43,997 nucleotides of DNA from Stagonosporopsis chrysanthemi (taxonomy: Eukaryota; Ascomycota; Dothideomycetes; Pleosporales; Didymellaceae). Under the pieces are notes generated by a model. That model searched no databases. It saw only the letters and a list, made by a program, of their open reading frames with translations, and was not told where the DNA came from. This document shows, piece by piece, positions 12,741 to 25,305 of the stretch. The translations under genes were made by a program, and so were the position numbers. Each line of letters starts with the position of its first letter. The stretch's first letter is position 1. The stretch is from NCBI GenBank assembly GCA_022560025.1, contig JAFISE010000215.1, positions 1 through 43,997 of the forward strand, in the 5' to 3' direction.

Positions 12741-14589
12741 GCGTATATTATAAGTAAGTAACGTGTACAAGCAAGTTATACACTCTACTAACTTTACGCA
12801 CCCCTCTTATATAAATTTATAATAGCTCTATATAATATTACTGAATTACTATTAAATAAAGTAAATATATAGCTTGCTATCTTGTCTATTAATACTTAAC
12901 AAATCTAAGGTAATTGTCTTGCTATAGCAATGTACAACGTAGCTAAAGCAACGCTCTACTACTAACACACTAAGATACTTAACTAACGCAATTGCTAACT
13001 TAACTTAAGAAAGCTTCCTAAGATAGAAGAAGAGATAATTATTAGATATATACTTAACTTAGATTCTTATAGATTTATACCTATATACAAAGCTGTATAT
13101 AATATAGCTAAGAAGCTACTTACTATATACAGTGCTAGTTAAGTTAGTATCTACTAGCTGTATAACTTTGTTAGTATATAGACTGTCTTAAGATATATTT
13201 TAAGTAAGTATATAATAGACAGCAAGCTCTATACAAGGATCTAGTCTTTATTAAGAGCTAATTTAAGCTTATAAAAGAAATAAAAGCTAACTATAGTATT
13301 TATTATAGCAATGTCTATAACTTTAATAAGGCTAGCTTTATACAAGTAAGATTATAACTTAGCTTTTTATAATAAGATTAGAAAGGGAAAGTAGGCTAAA
13401 GAGCATCTAGCCTAGCAACTATAAATAGGTAACAGCAATTGCTACTATTAATACTACTAGCTAGTTAGTCTTGCTGTTTATTATCTTTGCTAGCTAGTAT
13501 TATCTATCTATTTAGTATAAGGAAGCAGAGATCCTAAACAACTAGGTAATTAAAGTTAGTAATAATAGCTAGATAAATAACAAGCTAGAAGTAAAGTAGC
13601 TAAAGTACTTTAAGACTAATATAAAGACCTATATCTTTAGTATATATTACTTGATTATTCTTAATAGCTATAAGAGCTACTACTTTTTTAAGTTTTAAGA
13701 GCTTTGTAAAGAGAATTATATTTATATACTCTGTATACTACTTTACTTATTCTACTTACTATAGCTGCTTAATATTAGCTGCTTCTTGCTGTAAAAGCGC
13801 ACATATAGCTATAAGGTTAAGAGCCTTATCTACTACTATATTAATTGTAATACTAAGCTTAAGTTCTTACTAGCCTTTAAGGCAGTGTATAGTTAACTAT
13901 TTATATTAGCTAATATCTACTTAGCCTTTTAAGGTGCAGGCTTTATACCTCTCTAGCTAGATACTATTCTATTAAAGCTTAGTATACAGCTGTATACACC
14001 TACTCTAGCTACTCTACTAGAGGTGCTCTAGAAGGCGTATATACTAAGTAATATACGTAACCTTAAGGCTTTATTCAATCTAATATATAAGTGTTAGTAC
14101 TATTCTTAAGCTTATTACTAACTTCTATTATTAAAGCAATTAATTAGCTTAAGAATAATACTAAGGTAATAATACTCTTAGCTAAGTTAATTTGCAATTA
14201 AATTACTAGCCTTAAGAAAGCTAATTAGGCAGTATTAGCACATAGACAGTATAGAAAAAAGTGTATACAGCAGTATAAGGTCTTAACAAAGAGAGCTAAA
14301 GAAGATCTACCTACTTAAAGTAAGGCTAATTAGCAGATTGCTTGTAAGCAGTATTAAAGAAGAAAGTAATTAGCTATAAGCTACTAGGCTCTTGTGCGCT
14401 ATAAAAAGTATAGAAAGACTAGATATAACTCTTATATATATAAGAAAGATACTTTAAATACTACTTAATCTACTCTATTAATATCTATATATTGTCTTAT
14501 AAAGTAGTTAAGATATATATATATAAAGGTAAGCAAAGTTAGTAGAGTATATTGCCTGCTTGTACGTGTTACTTGCTTATAATACACGT
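12741..14589 (+). mobile_element. Fot1-B: full-length Fot1/pogo-type DNA transposon, RIP-degraded
   Basis: 1,849 bp with terminal inverted repeats (GCGTATATTATAAGTAAGTA at the left, inverted copy ending TACACGT at the right) and TA on both sides (12739-12740, 14590-14591). It is the mirror image of Fot1-A, so the pair forms a palindrome of about 1.85-kb arms interrupted in one arm by the copia element. Length and TA target site fit the Fot1/pogo group. Confidence 0.9.
12905..14480 (+). pseudogene. Fot1/pogo-type transposase remnant
   Basis: Plus-strand reading with stops shows three landmarks. First, an N-terminal helix-turn-helix region at about 12,910-13,110 (motif YNVAKATLYY). Second, the start of the DDE catalytic domain at 13316-13340, reading YNFNKASF where the family has YNFDE(T/A)GF; Asp-Glu has become Asn-Lys by two G to A changes. 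Third, a C-terminal CxxC..H..C zinc-knuckle remnant at about 14,395-14,450, with Cys to Tyr changes. No uninterrupted frame survives. Confidence 0.8.
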
Positions 14590-14618
14590 TAAATAGTTTT
14601 AAAGTATCCTTTTGTACA

Positions 14619-17600
14619 AGACCTATAGGAATAGAGATCTAGTCCTATTGTTTATCTTAGTGTTTCTACACACCTTATAGTAGATATCTAAGCCTTTTAG
14701 ACTCTCTTAGCATTCTATATTGTTATATTATACTCTAAAACTTGTCCTAGCGAGTAACATCTTAAAATAATATTGCTAGAGTTTTATTTAGTTATTTATA
14801 TAAGCGTAACTAAGGTCTATATTATACCTAAACTATATAAGTCTTGAAATTATTTATACTTTAGTTAGATTTCTAGAGATCTTCTAACAACTAAAGCCTA
14901 TAGGTTTAGAACTTTCTGCAACTTACTACTCTAGGATTAACTTTAGAAAAGCTGTGTTAGATTGCGCTAAGGTAAATACTTAGAGACAATTAACAACCTA
15001 CTTAATTTAGATACAACTCTAATATTAAGGAATTTTTTAGGACTTACTACTTAGTTTTAGAACTAATTAGAGGCTAGACGCCCCTAAGGTCCTATATTAG
15101 CACAACTGTCTACTACTAACAACAGATCTAATTTAGAGCTATTCTACTACAATCTCTTAGAAGAGATAGCCTAACTATAGTAAGAACTTGCTTAGTTGTG
15201 TACTAGTCTTGCTTTAGCAGATTACTCCTTACCTATAATAGAAACACTACCAATAGGTATACTATATTAATGTACTATAAGGCAGCTATTAGAAGCTAGC
15301 TTAGTACTTATAGTATATAAGAAGCTCTCTAAAAAGACTCTTAATATCAAGGTTCTTATAAATAGAAATAACTCTACTTTTAAGTAATAGTATACCTTTA
15401 TTTAAGACTAACTTAATATTAATATAGACTACTATTAGAGTATACGTGCCTATATAGCCCTTGTCTAGGGTTATACCTCTAGATTAGCTAAAGAATACTT
15501 AGAACCTTAGTACCTTTCTAATTATAAGATAGAGTGTTTTTATACTATAGAAGAGATAATTATACTCCTTAAGACATACTTTATTACTAAGAACAAGCAG
15601 GTAGAAAGCTAAGCAGGCTTTAATTAACTCTAAATAGAAAAATTTAAAGCTTTTCTTACTTCTAAGAGCTGCTTCCTTAGTATAGCTATTAAAGAAAAAG
15701 TACCTTAATTAGAGTAGTTTTACTATATATAGACTAAAATTTTGCTTAGTATTTAAGTACTTAATCTAGGCTTTAAGTAGCAATAGTATAGTTTCTTCTC
15801 TTAAATAGTAAAACACCTAACTACCTATAGTATAGAAAAAAAGAACAACTCTACTAGAGTAACCTATACTGTTTTACAACTTCTAAGAGTAATAAGAACC
15901 TACTAGTTAGAGCTAAAACAGACCTCTGTTACTACAAGTTAATAAGATTACTTCTCTCTTAGCTAATCTACTTACTTTGCCTATAGTACTTCTATACTCT
16001 GCTAACTCTCTAATATACTTATACCTGTAAGAGATACAACTCTAGAAGCTTACTACAACTATAAGAAGCTAAGACACTCTACTAAAAATTGCACAGTACT
16101 CTGTATACACTAAATTAAAGTAAAGCAGAAAGACTTTATAAGTACTAAGGAAGACTTAAACAATATTAATACAATCTTAATAAAGAACAGTCCTACCTAA
16201 ATGAGATATTCTACCTAGGCCTAAACTAATACAATCTATCTAATCTCTTGATATCTTATTTATTTAGCAGACCTTTTTTCTTTACTAATACTGTCCTCTG
16301 CAACTAAAGGCTTAGTGTCTAGCTCTGCTTGTTAGTTAACACTAGTGCCTAAGAGCTTTTGTTTTTAAATTCTAATATTATATATTCTATTTCTACTTCT
16401 CTCTATAAACATATCTTAAAATTACTTCTCTTAGTTAATGTTAAAGAGTTTTAGAATTAAATTTCCTCTTCTATAACCTAGTATATATATTTATATCTTA
16501 TAGTTAATAGATAATAAGTGTATAACTACTCTTTTAGTATTATAGACCTTAGATTACAAGATTGTATTATTAGTATTAAGTAGTTAAAGCGTTTTAAGCT
16601 GCAACTTAATATAGATAGGTCTTAGTTAATATAGCTTGCTAAATACTCTTAATTATACAATCTTGTACTACCTCTATTTAAAAACTTTGCAACACCTCCT
16701 TAGAAAAGGCAAAGCCTAATAGGATATATAGTACTAAAATACTCTAAAGGAACAAGACGAGTGTTAGTAACAATACAGCCTTAGTACTACTGCTTAACGT
16801 ATAAAAGGCATATTAAAGATACCTAAGTTTTGTTTGCAACCGCTAGTGCTACCTAACAAAGTAGTTAATATTTCTATAACTGCTCTAACTAGCATTACTA
16901 CTATTACTACGCTCTTAGCTAATGCTTTCTACTTCTTAATTAAGAAAGTATAGAAAAAGTTCTTTATACCTAGTCTATACAAGATTAATTATATAATAGA
17001 AGAGAAGTGTAACTAAGACAACCTTAATAATGCATAACTAATCTAAAACGCTTACTAGCCTAATACTCTTACTATACTAATATATTTAGTAAGGCAGAAG
17101 CTAAAAGCCTTCTAGAACACTACTCTTATAACTACAAGATTGTTTTAGAAGAACCTTTGCTAAACTATTACTCTTTCTTGACTAAACAGAACCTAAAAGA
17201 ACTTAAAGCTACTAAGAAGTTTGCATAAAAATAGCTACGCTATAGTTAGATTAAATATAGCTAAAGCCTATTTATATTACCTGTGCTATATATAAAAAAA
17301 GCAAATAGAAGCCTATATATCTATATAGAGTATTATAAAATAGATAATTTAACTTATAAAGACTCTTATCTAATACTTTGTATAGACAAGCTGCTTGCTT
17401 AACTATCTAAGGCAAAGATATTTACTAAGGTTAATATTAAATTAGCTTTTAACTAAATGTATATAGATCTTGCCCTAGAAGAGTATACTACGTTTTAAAC
17501 GCGTTACAGCACATATAAGTATAAGGTCTTACTATTTAGTTTTTATAATAGCTCTACTACGTACTAATACTATATAAATAATATTTTAATTAACTACTTA

Positions 17601-17754
17601 GATAACTTCTACATTGCTTAGTTAGACAATATTCTTATCTACTTTAAAGACGCTTAGACTTACTAGATATATGTTAAAAAAGTTCTATAATGTCTTTGCT
17701 CTGCAGGCTTGTAAGTTAATATTAATAAAAGTAAATTCTATATAACTTGTACTT
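14619..17754 (+). pseudogene. gypsy-1 Gag and partial Pol remnant
   Basis: Gag-like peptide from about 14,880 ends in a zinc-knuckle relic at 16048-16095 (AYYNYKKLRHSTKNC, first two Cys positions now Tyr). The reverse transcriptase lies at about 17,200-17,750, with the motif KAKIFTK at 17410-17430 and the active site LDNILIYF. Copy 1 and copy 2 stay collinear for about 3.15 kb and differ mainly by transitions. It ends abruptly in the RT thumb region. Confidence 0.8.
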
Positions 17755-17759
17755 AAAAC

Positions 17760-17928
17760 TATAAGAACAAGCCTAGTTCTTTAAGCCTACCTTTTACTAC
17801 CTGTCAACTACTTAACTTAGATCTGTCTTCTAACTGCTCCTTAGTATAGTCTTCTCTAAGCTCTTAAGTATAAGAAGGAAAGTCTTTACAGAGTTTAGAT
17901 AGATAGTTTTAAAGTATTCTTTTGTACA
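17760..17928 (+). repeat. gypsy-2 5' LTR
   Basis: About 169 bp, TATAAGAACAAGCC..TGTACA, uninterrupted. It serves as the reference for the split LTR of gypsy-1 and the minus-strand copy at 2384-2548. The 3' end is placed at ACA by comparison and could be off by several bases. Confidence 0.75.
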
Positions 17929-18189
17929 AGACTTATAGAAATAGAGATCTAGTCCTGCTGTTTATCTTAGTGCTCTTATATACCTTATAGCAGATACGTA
18001 TATAATTTAGACCTCTTTAGCATTCTGTGTTATTATATTATACTTTAAAACTTGTCCTAGCTAGTAACAGCCTTATAATAATATTGCTACAGTTTGTTTA
18101 GTTATATGCACAAGCATAGCTAGAGTATTATACTTAAACTAAATAAGTTCTTAAATTATTTATATAATAGTTAAGATACTAGAGATCTC

Positions 18190-21100
18190 TTAACAACTAA
18201 AGCTTATAGGTTTAGAACTTCTTACAACTTACTACTCTAGGATTAACTTTAGAAAAGCTGTATTAGATTGCGCTAAGGTAAATACTTAGAGACTATCAAT
18301 AACCTACTTAATTTAGATACAATCTTAATGTTAGGCACTACTATAGGATCTACTACTTAGTCCTAGAACTAATTAAGGGCTAGACGCCCTTAGAGCCCTA
18401 TATTAGCATAACTGTCTTTTACTAACAATAGATTTAATTTAGAGCTATCTTACTACAATCTTATAGAAGAGATAGCCTAACTGCAGTAGGAACTTGCTTA
18501 GTTACGTGCTAGTCTTGCTCTAGCAGATTGCCCTCTACTTATAATAGAAACACTACTAATAAGTATACTATATTAATCTACTATAAAGTAGCTATTAGAA
18601 GCTAGCTTAGTACTTATAGTATACAAAAAGCTTTCTAAAAGGACTCTTAATATTAAGGTTCTTATAAATAGAAGTTACTTTACCTTTTAATAATAGTATA
18701 CTTCTATTTAAAACTAACTTAAGAGTAATATAGACTACTATTAAAGTGTACGTGTATATATAGCCTTTATCTAAGGTTATACTTCTAGATTAGCTAAAAA
18801 CTACTTAGAATCTTAGTATCTTTTTAATAATAAGATAGACTGTTTTTATACTATAGAGAAGATAATTACGCTCTTTAACACATACTTTGTTACTAGGAAT
18901 AAGTAGGTAGAAAGCTAAGCAGCCTTTAATTAACTCTAAATAGAAAAATTAGAAGCTTTCTCTATTTTTAAGAGCTGCTTTCTTAGTATAGCTATTAAAA
19001 GAAAGGTACTTTAATTAGAATAGTTTTACTATATATAGACTAAGATCTCTCTTAGTATTTAAGAACCTAATCTAGGCTTTAAGCAGCAATAGTATAATTC
19101 CTTTTTTTAAATAATAGAATACCTAACTACCTATAATATAAAAAGGAGGAACAACTCTACTATGCTAACTTATAATATTTTATAACTCTTAAGATTAACA
19201 AGAGCCTACTAGTTAGATGTAAAACAGAGCTCTATTATAATAGGTTAATAAGATTACTCTTCTTCTAGCTAATCTAGTTACTTTGCCTAGAGTACTCCTA
19301 TACTCTACTAACTCTTTAACACACTAGCACCTATAAAGAATATAACTCTAAGAGCTTACTTTAACTATAGAAAGCTAAGACACTTTACTAAGAATTGCAT
19401 AGTACTCTATATATACAAGATTTAAGTAGAATAAAAAGACTTTATTAATACTAAAGAAGACTTTAATAAGACTAATTTAATCTCTATAGAAAATAGTCCT
19501 GCCTATAAAGATTACTCTACTTAGGCCTAAACTAATATAATTTATCTAACCTCTTATTATCTTATTTGTTTAGCAGACCTTTTTTTCTTACTTCTACTAT
19601 TCTTTGCAACTAAGAGCTTAGCGTCTAACTCTAATCCTTAGTTAATAATATTGCCTAAGGATTTTTGCTTTTAAATTCTAATATTGCTTATTCTATTTCT
19701 ACTTCTCTCTATAAACTTATCTAAAAACTGCTCTTCTTAGTCTAGGTTAAAAGTTTCTAGGATTAAATTACTTCCTCTGTAACTTAGTATATACAGTTAT
19801 ACTTTATAGTTAATAGCTTAAATATATACAACTACTCTTTTTTTATTCTAGACTTTAAATTACAAGATTGTATTATTAGAATTAAATAGCTTAATTACTT
19901 TAAGCTCTAACTTAATATAGAGTAGTCTTAGTTAATATAGCCTACTAAATACTCTTATTCTTATAATCCTGCACTGCCCCTACTAATAACATTGTAAGAT
20001 CCTCTGCAAGAAGGCAAAGCTTAGCAGAATATATAGTAATAAAATACTCTATAGAAATAAAAAGAGTATTAGTAATAATATAGCCTTAGTGCTACTGTTT
20101 AATATATAAAAAGTATATTAAAGTTGCTTAAGTTTTGTTTGCAACTCTTACTGCTACCTAATAAAGTAGTAAATACTCTTACAACTGCTCTAACTAAGGT
20201 TGCTACTATTACTATGCTCTTAGCTAATACTTTCTACTTCTTAATAAAGAAACTATAAAACAAGTCCTTTATAACTAATTTGTATAAGATAAATTATGTT
20301 ATAAAAGAGAAGCACAACTAAGACAACTCTAATATTACTTAACTAATCTAGAAACGCTTACTAGCCTAATACTCTTAGTATGCTAATGTGCTTAGTAAGG
20401 CAGATGCTAAAAGCCTTCTAGAACAATGCCTTTACAACTACAAGATTGTTTTAGAAGAACTCTTACTAAACTACTACTCTTTCTTGTATAAACAAAACCT
20501 AGAAGAACTTAAAGCTACTAAGAAGTTTATACAAGAATAGCTGTACTATAGTTAGATTAAATATAGCTAAAGCCTATCTATATTACTTATACTGTATATA
20601 TAAAAACTAAATAGAAGCCTGTATATCTATATAGAATATTATAAATTAAATAATTTAACTTGTAATAACTTCTATCTAATACTCTATATAGACAGGCTAC
20701 TTGCCTAACTATCTAAGGCAAAGATATTTACTAAGTTTAATATTTAATCAGCTTTTAACTAAATCTGTATAGATTCTGCCTCTAAAGAGTACACTATGTT
20801 TAGGATATATTATAATCTATATAAGTATAAGGTTTTACTTTTTAAGTTATATAACAGCCCTACTACGTATTAATACTATATAAACAATGTCTTAATTAAC
20901 TACTTAGATAATTTCTATATTACTTACCTAGATAATATCTTTATCTACTTTAAAGACCTTAAGACTTATTAGATGCATGTTAAAAAGGTCCTAGAACGTC
21001 TCTGCTTAGCAGGCCTGTAAGTTAATATTAAGAAAAGTAAATTCTATATAACTTAAACTTGTTCTCTTAGGTATATCCTTACAAACAAAGGTATTAAGGT

Positions 21101-23320
21101 TAATCCTAAAAAGGTATAAGTTTTTATAGATTAAAAGCTACTAATAACTATAACAAGTGTAAAATTATTTCTAAGCTTTACTAGTTTCTATTAACAATTT
21201 GTGCCTAAATTCTTGCAAGTGGCTAAACGTCTAATTATATTACAAAGCTTAGCAAACGCGTTTATATAGACGCTAGATTACTAAGATAGCTCTAAAAGAC
21301 TTAAAGAAAGCTTACTAGCTATCTTAATACTATATTACTTTAACTCTAACTTTAAAACTAAGCTAGGAACTAATATATCTAATAGAGTAGTTGCAGGAGT
21401 TATGTCTTAGAAACATCCTAATAGACGCTAGTATCTTATAGCATTCTATAGCTAATTGCTATCTAGTTTAGAATTAAACTAGGAGATCTATAACAAGGAA
21501 CTCTTTGCTATCTTCTAGGCTTTTAACAAGTAAAGAGCAGAGCTAACATTAATACTAAGTTAGATCTATATCTACTCTAACTACTATTCTCTAGAATATT
21601 TTATAACTACTTAAGTCTTGAATACCTAACAAGCTAGGTAGGCAGAGGCACTTGCTCTGTTTAACTTCTAAATTAAGTACACCTTAGAGAAGAATAATAA
21701 GAAGGCAAATATTCTTAGCTAAAGAGAGCAAGACTTAGCTAACCTTAAGTTAGCTTAGGAAGATAATTACTCCTAAGTAATTTTAGGTCTCTAATAACTC
21801 TATAACTATATTAACTTTAATCTTGCCTAAGTCTATCTTTTATATTTCTTAGTATACGCTATCTACACCTTATAGCTAGAGATACAGTTAGACTCTTTAA
21901 AACTAATTAAAGCTGTACTGTAATGCAATTACTAGGCCTTTAAAAAAGAGTAAAAATCTCTAGCTTCTAGTTATTAGATCTATAACAGTCTACTCTTATA
22001 TTAAGATTAGTTGTACGTAGCCTTAGACTCCTTGTTGTGCACGTGCCTTATCTAAGAAGCCTATAACTAAGTATCTACTACTTACCTAAGTATAAAGAAA
22101 ACCTACTAGCTACTATTCTAATAGTATTACTAGTAGAGTATAAGAGCAAGCTATAAACAATATATACAAAATTATATCTCTTGTTGCTGTAGTTATCTAA
22201 AACAGACCTAACTCTGCAGGTACCTGCACCTATTACCTATCTTTAATTAACCTATACAGTACTGATATATAGAGTTTAAAGATTTACTAAAGAACAAAGC
22301 TAAATACAATTAAATACTTATTATTATTAACTGTTTAACAAAGTAAGCAATTACTATTTTATACTATAAGACAATAACTTTACAAGAGAAAGCTTTTTTA
22401 TTTATCTAATAAGTTTATTATTTTAGTTATACTCTTAAGTTAATAGTGTCTAATTATAGACTCTAGTTTATGTCCTGTTTGTAGTCTAAGTTCTATTAGA
22501 TTATTAGTATTAAAGTTAAGCTTTCTACTACTTTTTATAAGAAAACTAATAGCTATATAGATATTATAAACAAGTATATTAACTAGCAGCTATAACTATT
22601 TGTAATATACTATTAAAATAACTAGTCTAAATTACTACTGCTTATTAACTGTGTACAGCTTACTTTACTTTATTCTAGTATTAAAATAACTCTTTATTAA
22701 GTATTATTTAAAAGCAAACCTAGATAGAGCTAGCAGTAGAATAGATATAATATAGATATAACTCTTTATAATAACCTAAACTACTAAGATACACTTACTC
22801 TAGCAACCTATATACACTAAGCTTAGAAGGTAGCTAAGAAGAATATAGAAAAGGCGTAGCTGCAAATAAAAGCTACTAAGAAAAAGTACTGTAGTCTAGT
22901 TAACTAGGCAGTAAGTAATAAGGTATACTTGTTAACTAAGAACTTAGCTATTAAGCGTCCTAGCTAAAAGCTATCTAACCTTTAAAAAGGTCTATTTTAA
23001 GTCCTTAAACAAGTTAGTTATTTATAGTATTTAAAACTTCTTTCTAGTTTATAAATTAACAATATCTTTACCTTAGATATGCTTTGTAAAGACTTAGCAG
23101 ACTTTCTGCCTAGATAAAAAGCTCTAAAACTCTTAGGTATCTTAATCTAAGAAGTTAAAGAATAAGAAGTGTATAAGATACTAGTAAGTAAGCTTTTCTA
23201 ACAACGTTTAAAGTACTGTGTAAGCTAGGTAGCATACAACTTTAACTCTACCTAGTACCTAGTAGAAAACTTTAAGAACACTTCTTATAAGCTAAGAGTG
23301 TTTTAAAATATATATTTTTA
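18190..23320 (+). pseudogene. gypsy-2 Gag-Pol remnant
   Basis: Gag zinc-knuckle relic near 19353-19398. Reverse transcriptase near 20,550-21,150 with YLDNIFIYF at 20926-20950. RNase H at about 21,300-21,770 with recognisable EIYNKELFAIF at 21487-21520. Integrase zinc and core region at about 22,000-22,760, and a C-terminal region at 23,080-23,310 where gypsy elements of fungi often carry a chromodomain. Every domain has in-frame stops and Asp to Asn changes. Dead. Confidence 0.8.
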
Positions 23321-23460
23321 ATTACTTAGTCTTTTAAAGTAGTTACTAAATTTAATTAAGTCTAAAGAAGAAAATAGCTAGAAATAGTTTAAGTAAGCAC
23401 GTTATAAAATTAAAAAATAAAGGAAACTATAGTATACTATAACTCTTCTAACCTAGACAA

Positions 23461-24120
23461 GAAAATAGAAAAAACTCTACTCTACTGTATATATAGTAGT
23501 TAGGCTAGATCTTTACTAACATTGCTTATTTTATGTCTAGTATTACCTAAAAAAGTATATAGATTAGCTAATACTTTTTAGGCACTAACTTCTTAAAGCT
23601 TTTGTTTCTAGTACTTTGCTATAGAGCCTTAACTACTAGAGCCTGCAGAGATACTACTACCTACCTTAGCTCTGCTACTTTATTACGCAGAGACTTTACC
23701 TATATAGTAAGTGCTCTTATTGCTTCTACTAAGGCCTAATTAGTAACAGGCTAGACATAGTACTAATAGAGTAACATGTTAGTAGCTAATACCTCTTTAA
23801 GCTGCGCAGCTACTACCTGCACTATACTTGCTAAGGCATAGGCTAACTAATAGAAGTTATTCTAAGCAGTCTTATAAACAGTCTATATAGCTATTGCCTC
23901 TAGCTCTTTTAACTCTCTACTTTCTTCTACTATAGCCTTCTTCTATGTAATAAGGTTGCTATAAAAAGTATTATACTTAGCTTTAATATAGATTAATACT
24001 TATACAAGTTAGTAAAAGAAAATAAAAAGATAAAGATAGTAATTTTTCTTAGATTAAAGCTAAATACAGAGACCTATCTCTTAGCAGCCTAGGTTATAAA
24101 ATAACTTTTATTCTATTAGA
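23461..24120. repeat. AT-rich degraded DNA after gypsy-2
   Basis: Hypermutated stretch with some less mutated GC patches (for example 23690-23830). No terminal repeat or protein motif recognised. It may be the 3' untranslated end of gypsy-2 or another element. Confidence 0.4.
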
Positions 24121-24125
24121 CTATT

Positions 24126-24369
24126 TGTTATTAAGCTTGTAGAACTCTACTCTAGTAATTAAATTAATTAATTAGTACCTTTACTATAGATTAGACAAAA
24201 TATTATTACATATAAAGGAAATATTCAGTAGTTACGTATTTGTAGCCAAGCTGCGCACGTAAGTACTTAAGCAAGAAGCTTAAAGCTTCTTAGTAGTAAG
24301 CTAAACGAACAAGCACCTTATAAGTAAGCTATCTAATCAAGCTTAAGCCAACTAGCCGAGCTTGTAACA
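24126..24369 (-). mobile_element. Solo LTR of the copia family
   Basis: 244 bp, exactly the length of the two copia LTRs, in reverse orientation. It starts TGTTATTAAGCTTG and ends GCTTGTAACA. A perfect 5-bp target duplication CTATT flanks it (24121-24125 and 24370-24374), so it arose from a full insertion followed by LTR-LTR recombination. It retains CG and TGG sites lost from the other two copies (for example GCCGAG near its end), so it is less mutated. Confidence 0.93.
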
Positions 24370-24374
24370 CTATT

Positions 24375-24606
24375 AGATATACTTTCTATATTTAAAATAT
24401 AGGTCTAAATTATAGCTACAAATTAAACTAACAATCTTTAGAATTAGCCTTAAACTAATAAAGATATTCTAAGTTTAAGATCTTAATAAAGAGACCTATT
24501 TGCTAGCCTAGCTATAGTAGTTATAAACTTCTAGCAATACTTTTAAATTTAGGTTGCAATTAACTATAACAAAGCTACTGTAAAGTCTGTTATAGTGTTG
24601 CAATAC
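24375..24606. repeat. AT-rich degraded DNA, nothing recognised
   Basis: Same composition as the rest of the block. No motif or terminal repeat seen. Confidence 0.4.
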
Positions 24607-25300
24607 TCTAAGGCTACGCCGTGATAAGTTAGCACAAGCAAGCTAGGTGCGCAAAACCTACGCACTTAGCTAGACAGACAGAGAACAAGTATTATTTTTA
24701 AATATCAATGTCGCTATCTTTATCCTATCTCTCCTAGTGTAAAGCAAATACTATTGCCTTTAACTAGAACCTTATATTAACTCTAATTTAAGAGAAGTAT
24801 AAGAAGTAGCAAGGTAGCTTACTAAGCTCTGTTCTAAGTGTGCTTAAGCACTATATAAAAGAGAGAGTAATTCTATCTTATAAGCTAGTTCTAGCCTAAC
24901 AAGAAATTAGAAAGCTTTAAGCAGCTAATAAGGCTGCTATGCAATAAACATTATATAAAAGAAAGCAGGTTTAGAAGAAAAAAACTCTTATAGTAAGAAA
25001 AAAAAAGCAACTAGCAGCTCTAAAGGAGTTTAGAGCGCATAGTAATAAAAAGAAGCTAAGAAAGCAGGTACATACTTAAAAAGATAAGCTAACTTAAAGG
25101 TAGTATAAAAGGTGTAATTAGACTAGCTAGAATATATAACCTTGCAAGATTAATATAAAGGTAGTCTCTAAATAATATTATATACTATAGTTAACTATAA
25201 AGTGCTAGAATATAGTATTCTAGGCTATAATAGGTTTGATTTTAGTAGAGGCTTAGTAAAAGTAGCTTGCTTGCCTGTTAGCTTGCTTGCTTACAGAGTA
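24607..25300 (+). mobile_element. Fot1-like fragment D (transposase C-terminus and right end)
   Basis: From about 24,700 to 25,160 the plus strand reads as a basic C-terminal transposase tail (long Lys/Arg-rich stretch, motif KEFRAHSNKKK near 25020-25060) ending in a zinc-knuckle relic at 25105-25150. The right end (25234-25305) shares about 70 bp with 26193-26264. No N-terminal part is present, so the copy is truncated on the left. It is a family distinct from Fot1-A/B at the ends. Confidence 0.6.
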
Positions 25301-25305
25301 TATTA
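25234..25305. repeat. Right-end repeat, copy 1
   Basis: About 70 bp with an internal duplication of GTAGCTTGCTTGCC / GTTAGCTTGCTTGC. It is found again in direct orientation at 26193-26264. The two copies fit as right-hand ends of two oppositely oriented elements, which is what terminal inverted repeats predict. Confidence 0.7.

Larger units (their letters stand above)
3331..17759 (+). mobile_element. gypsy-1: Ty3/gypsy-type retrotransposon, truncated, nested insertions in its 5' LTR
   Basis: The 5' LTR begins at 3331 and is cut into three pieces by two DNA transposons: 3331-3460, 12726-12740 and 14590 to about 14618. Removing the insertions rebuilds an LTR collinear with the intact copy at 17760-17928. 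The internal region follows (14619-17754) and aligns base by base with 17929-21060 of gypsy-2: a Gag zinc-knuckle remnant near 16048-16095 and a reverse transcriptase with the LDD-type active site at 17622-17640, where the second Asp now reads Asn. The copy stops in the RT domain at about 17754, just before gypsy-2. No RNase H, integrase or 3' LTR of this copy is visible. Inactive. Confidence 0.85.
17760..23460 (+). mobile_element. gypsy-2: Ty3/gypsy-type retrotransposon, RIP-degraded, 3' LTR not found
   Basis: Starts with an LTR (17760 to about 17928) and contains Gag, reverse transcriptase, RNase H and integrase in the Ty3/gypsy order. No second LTR copy is recognisable before the gene space, so the right boundary is set by where coding similarity fades. 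The 5-mer before the LTR (AAAAC) does not match the expected continuation of gypsy-1, so a simple clean insertion of gypsy-2 into gypsy-1 is not proven. Confidence 0.8.
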
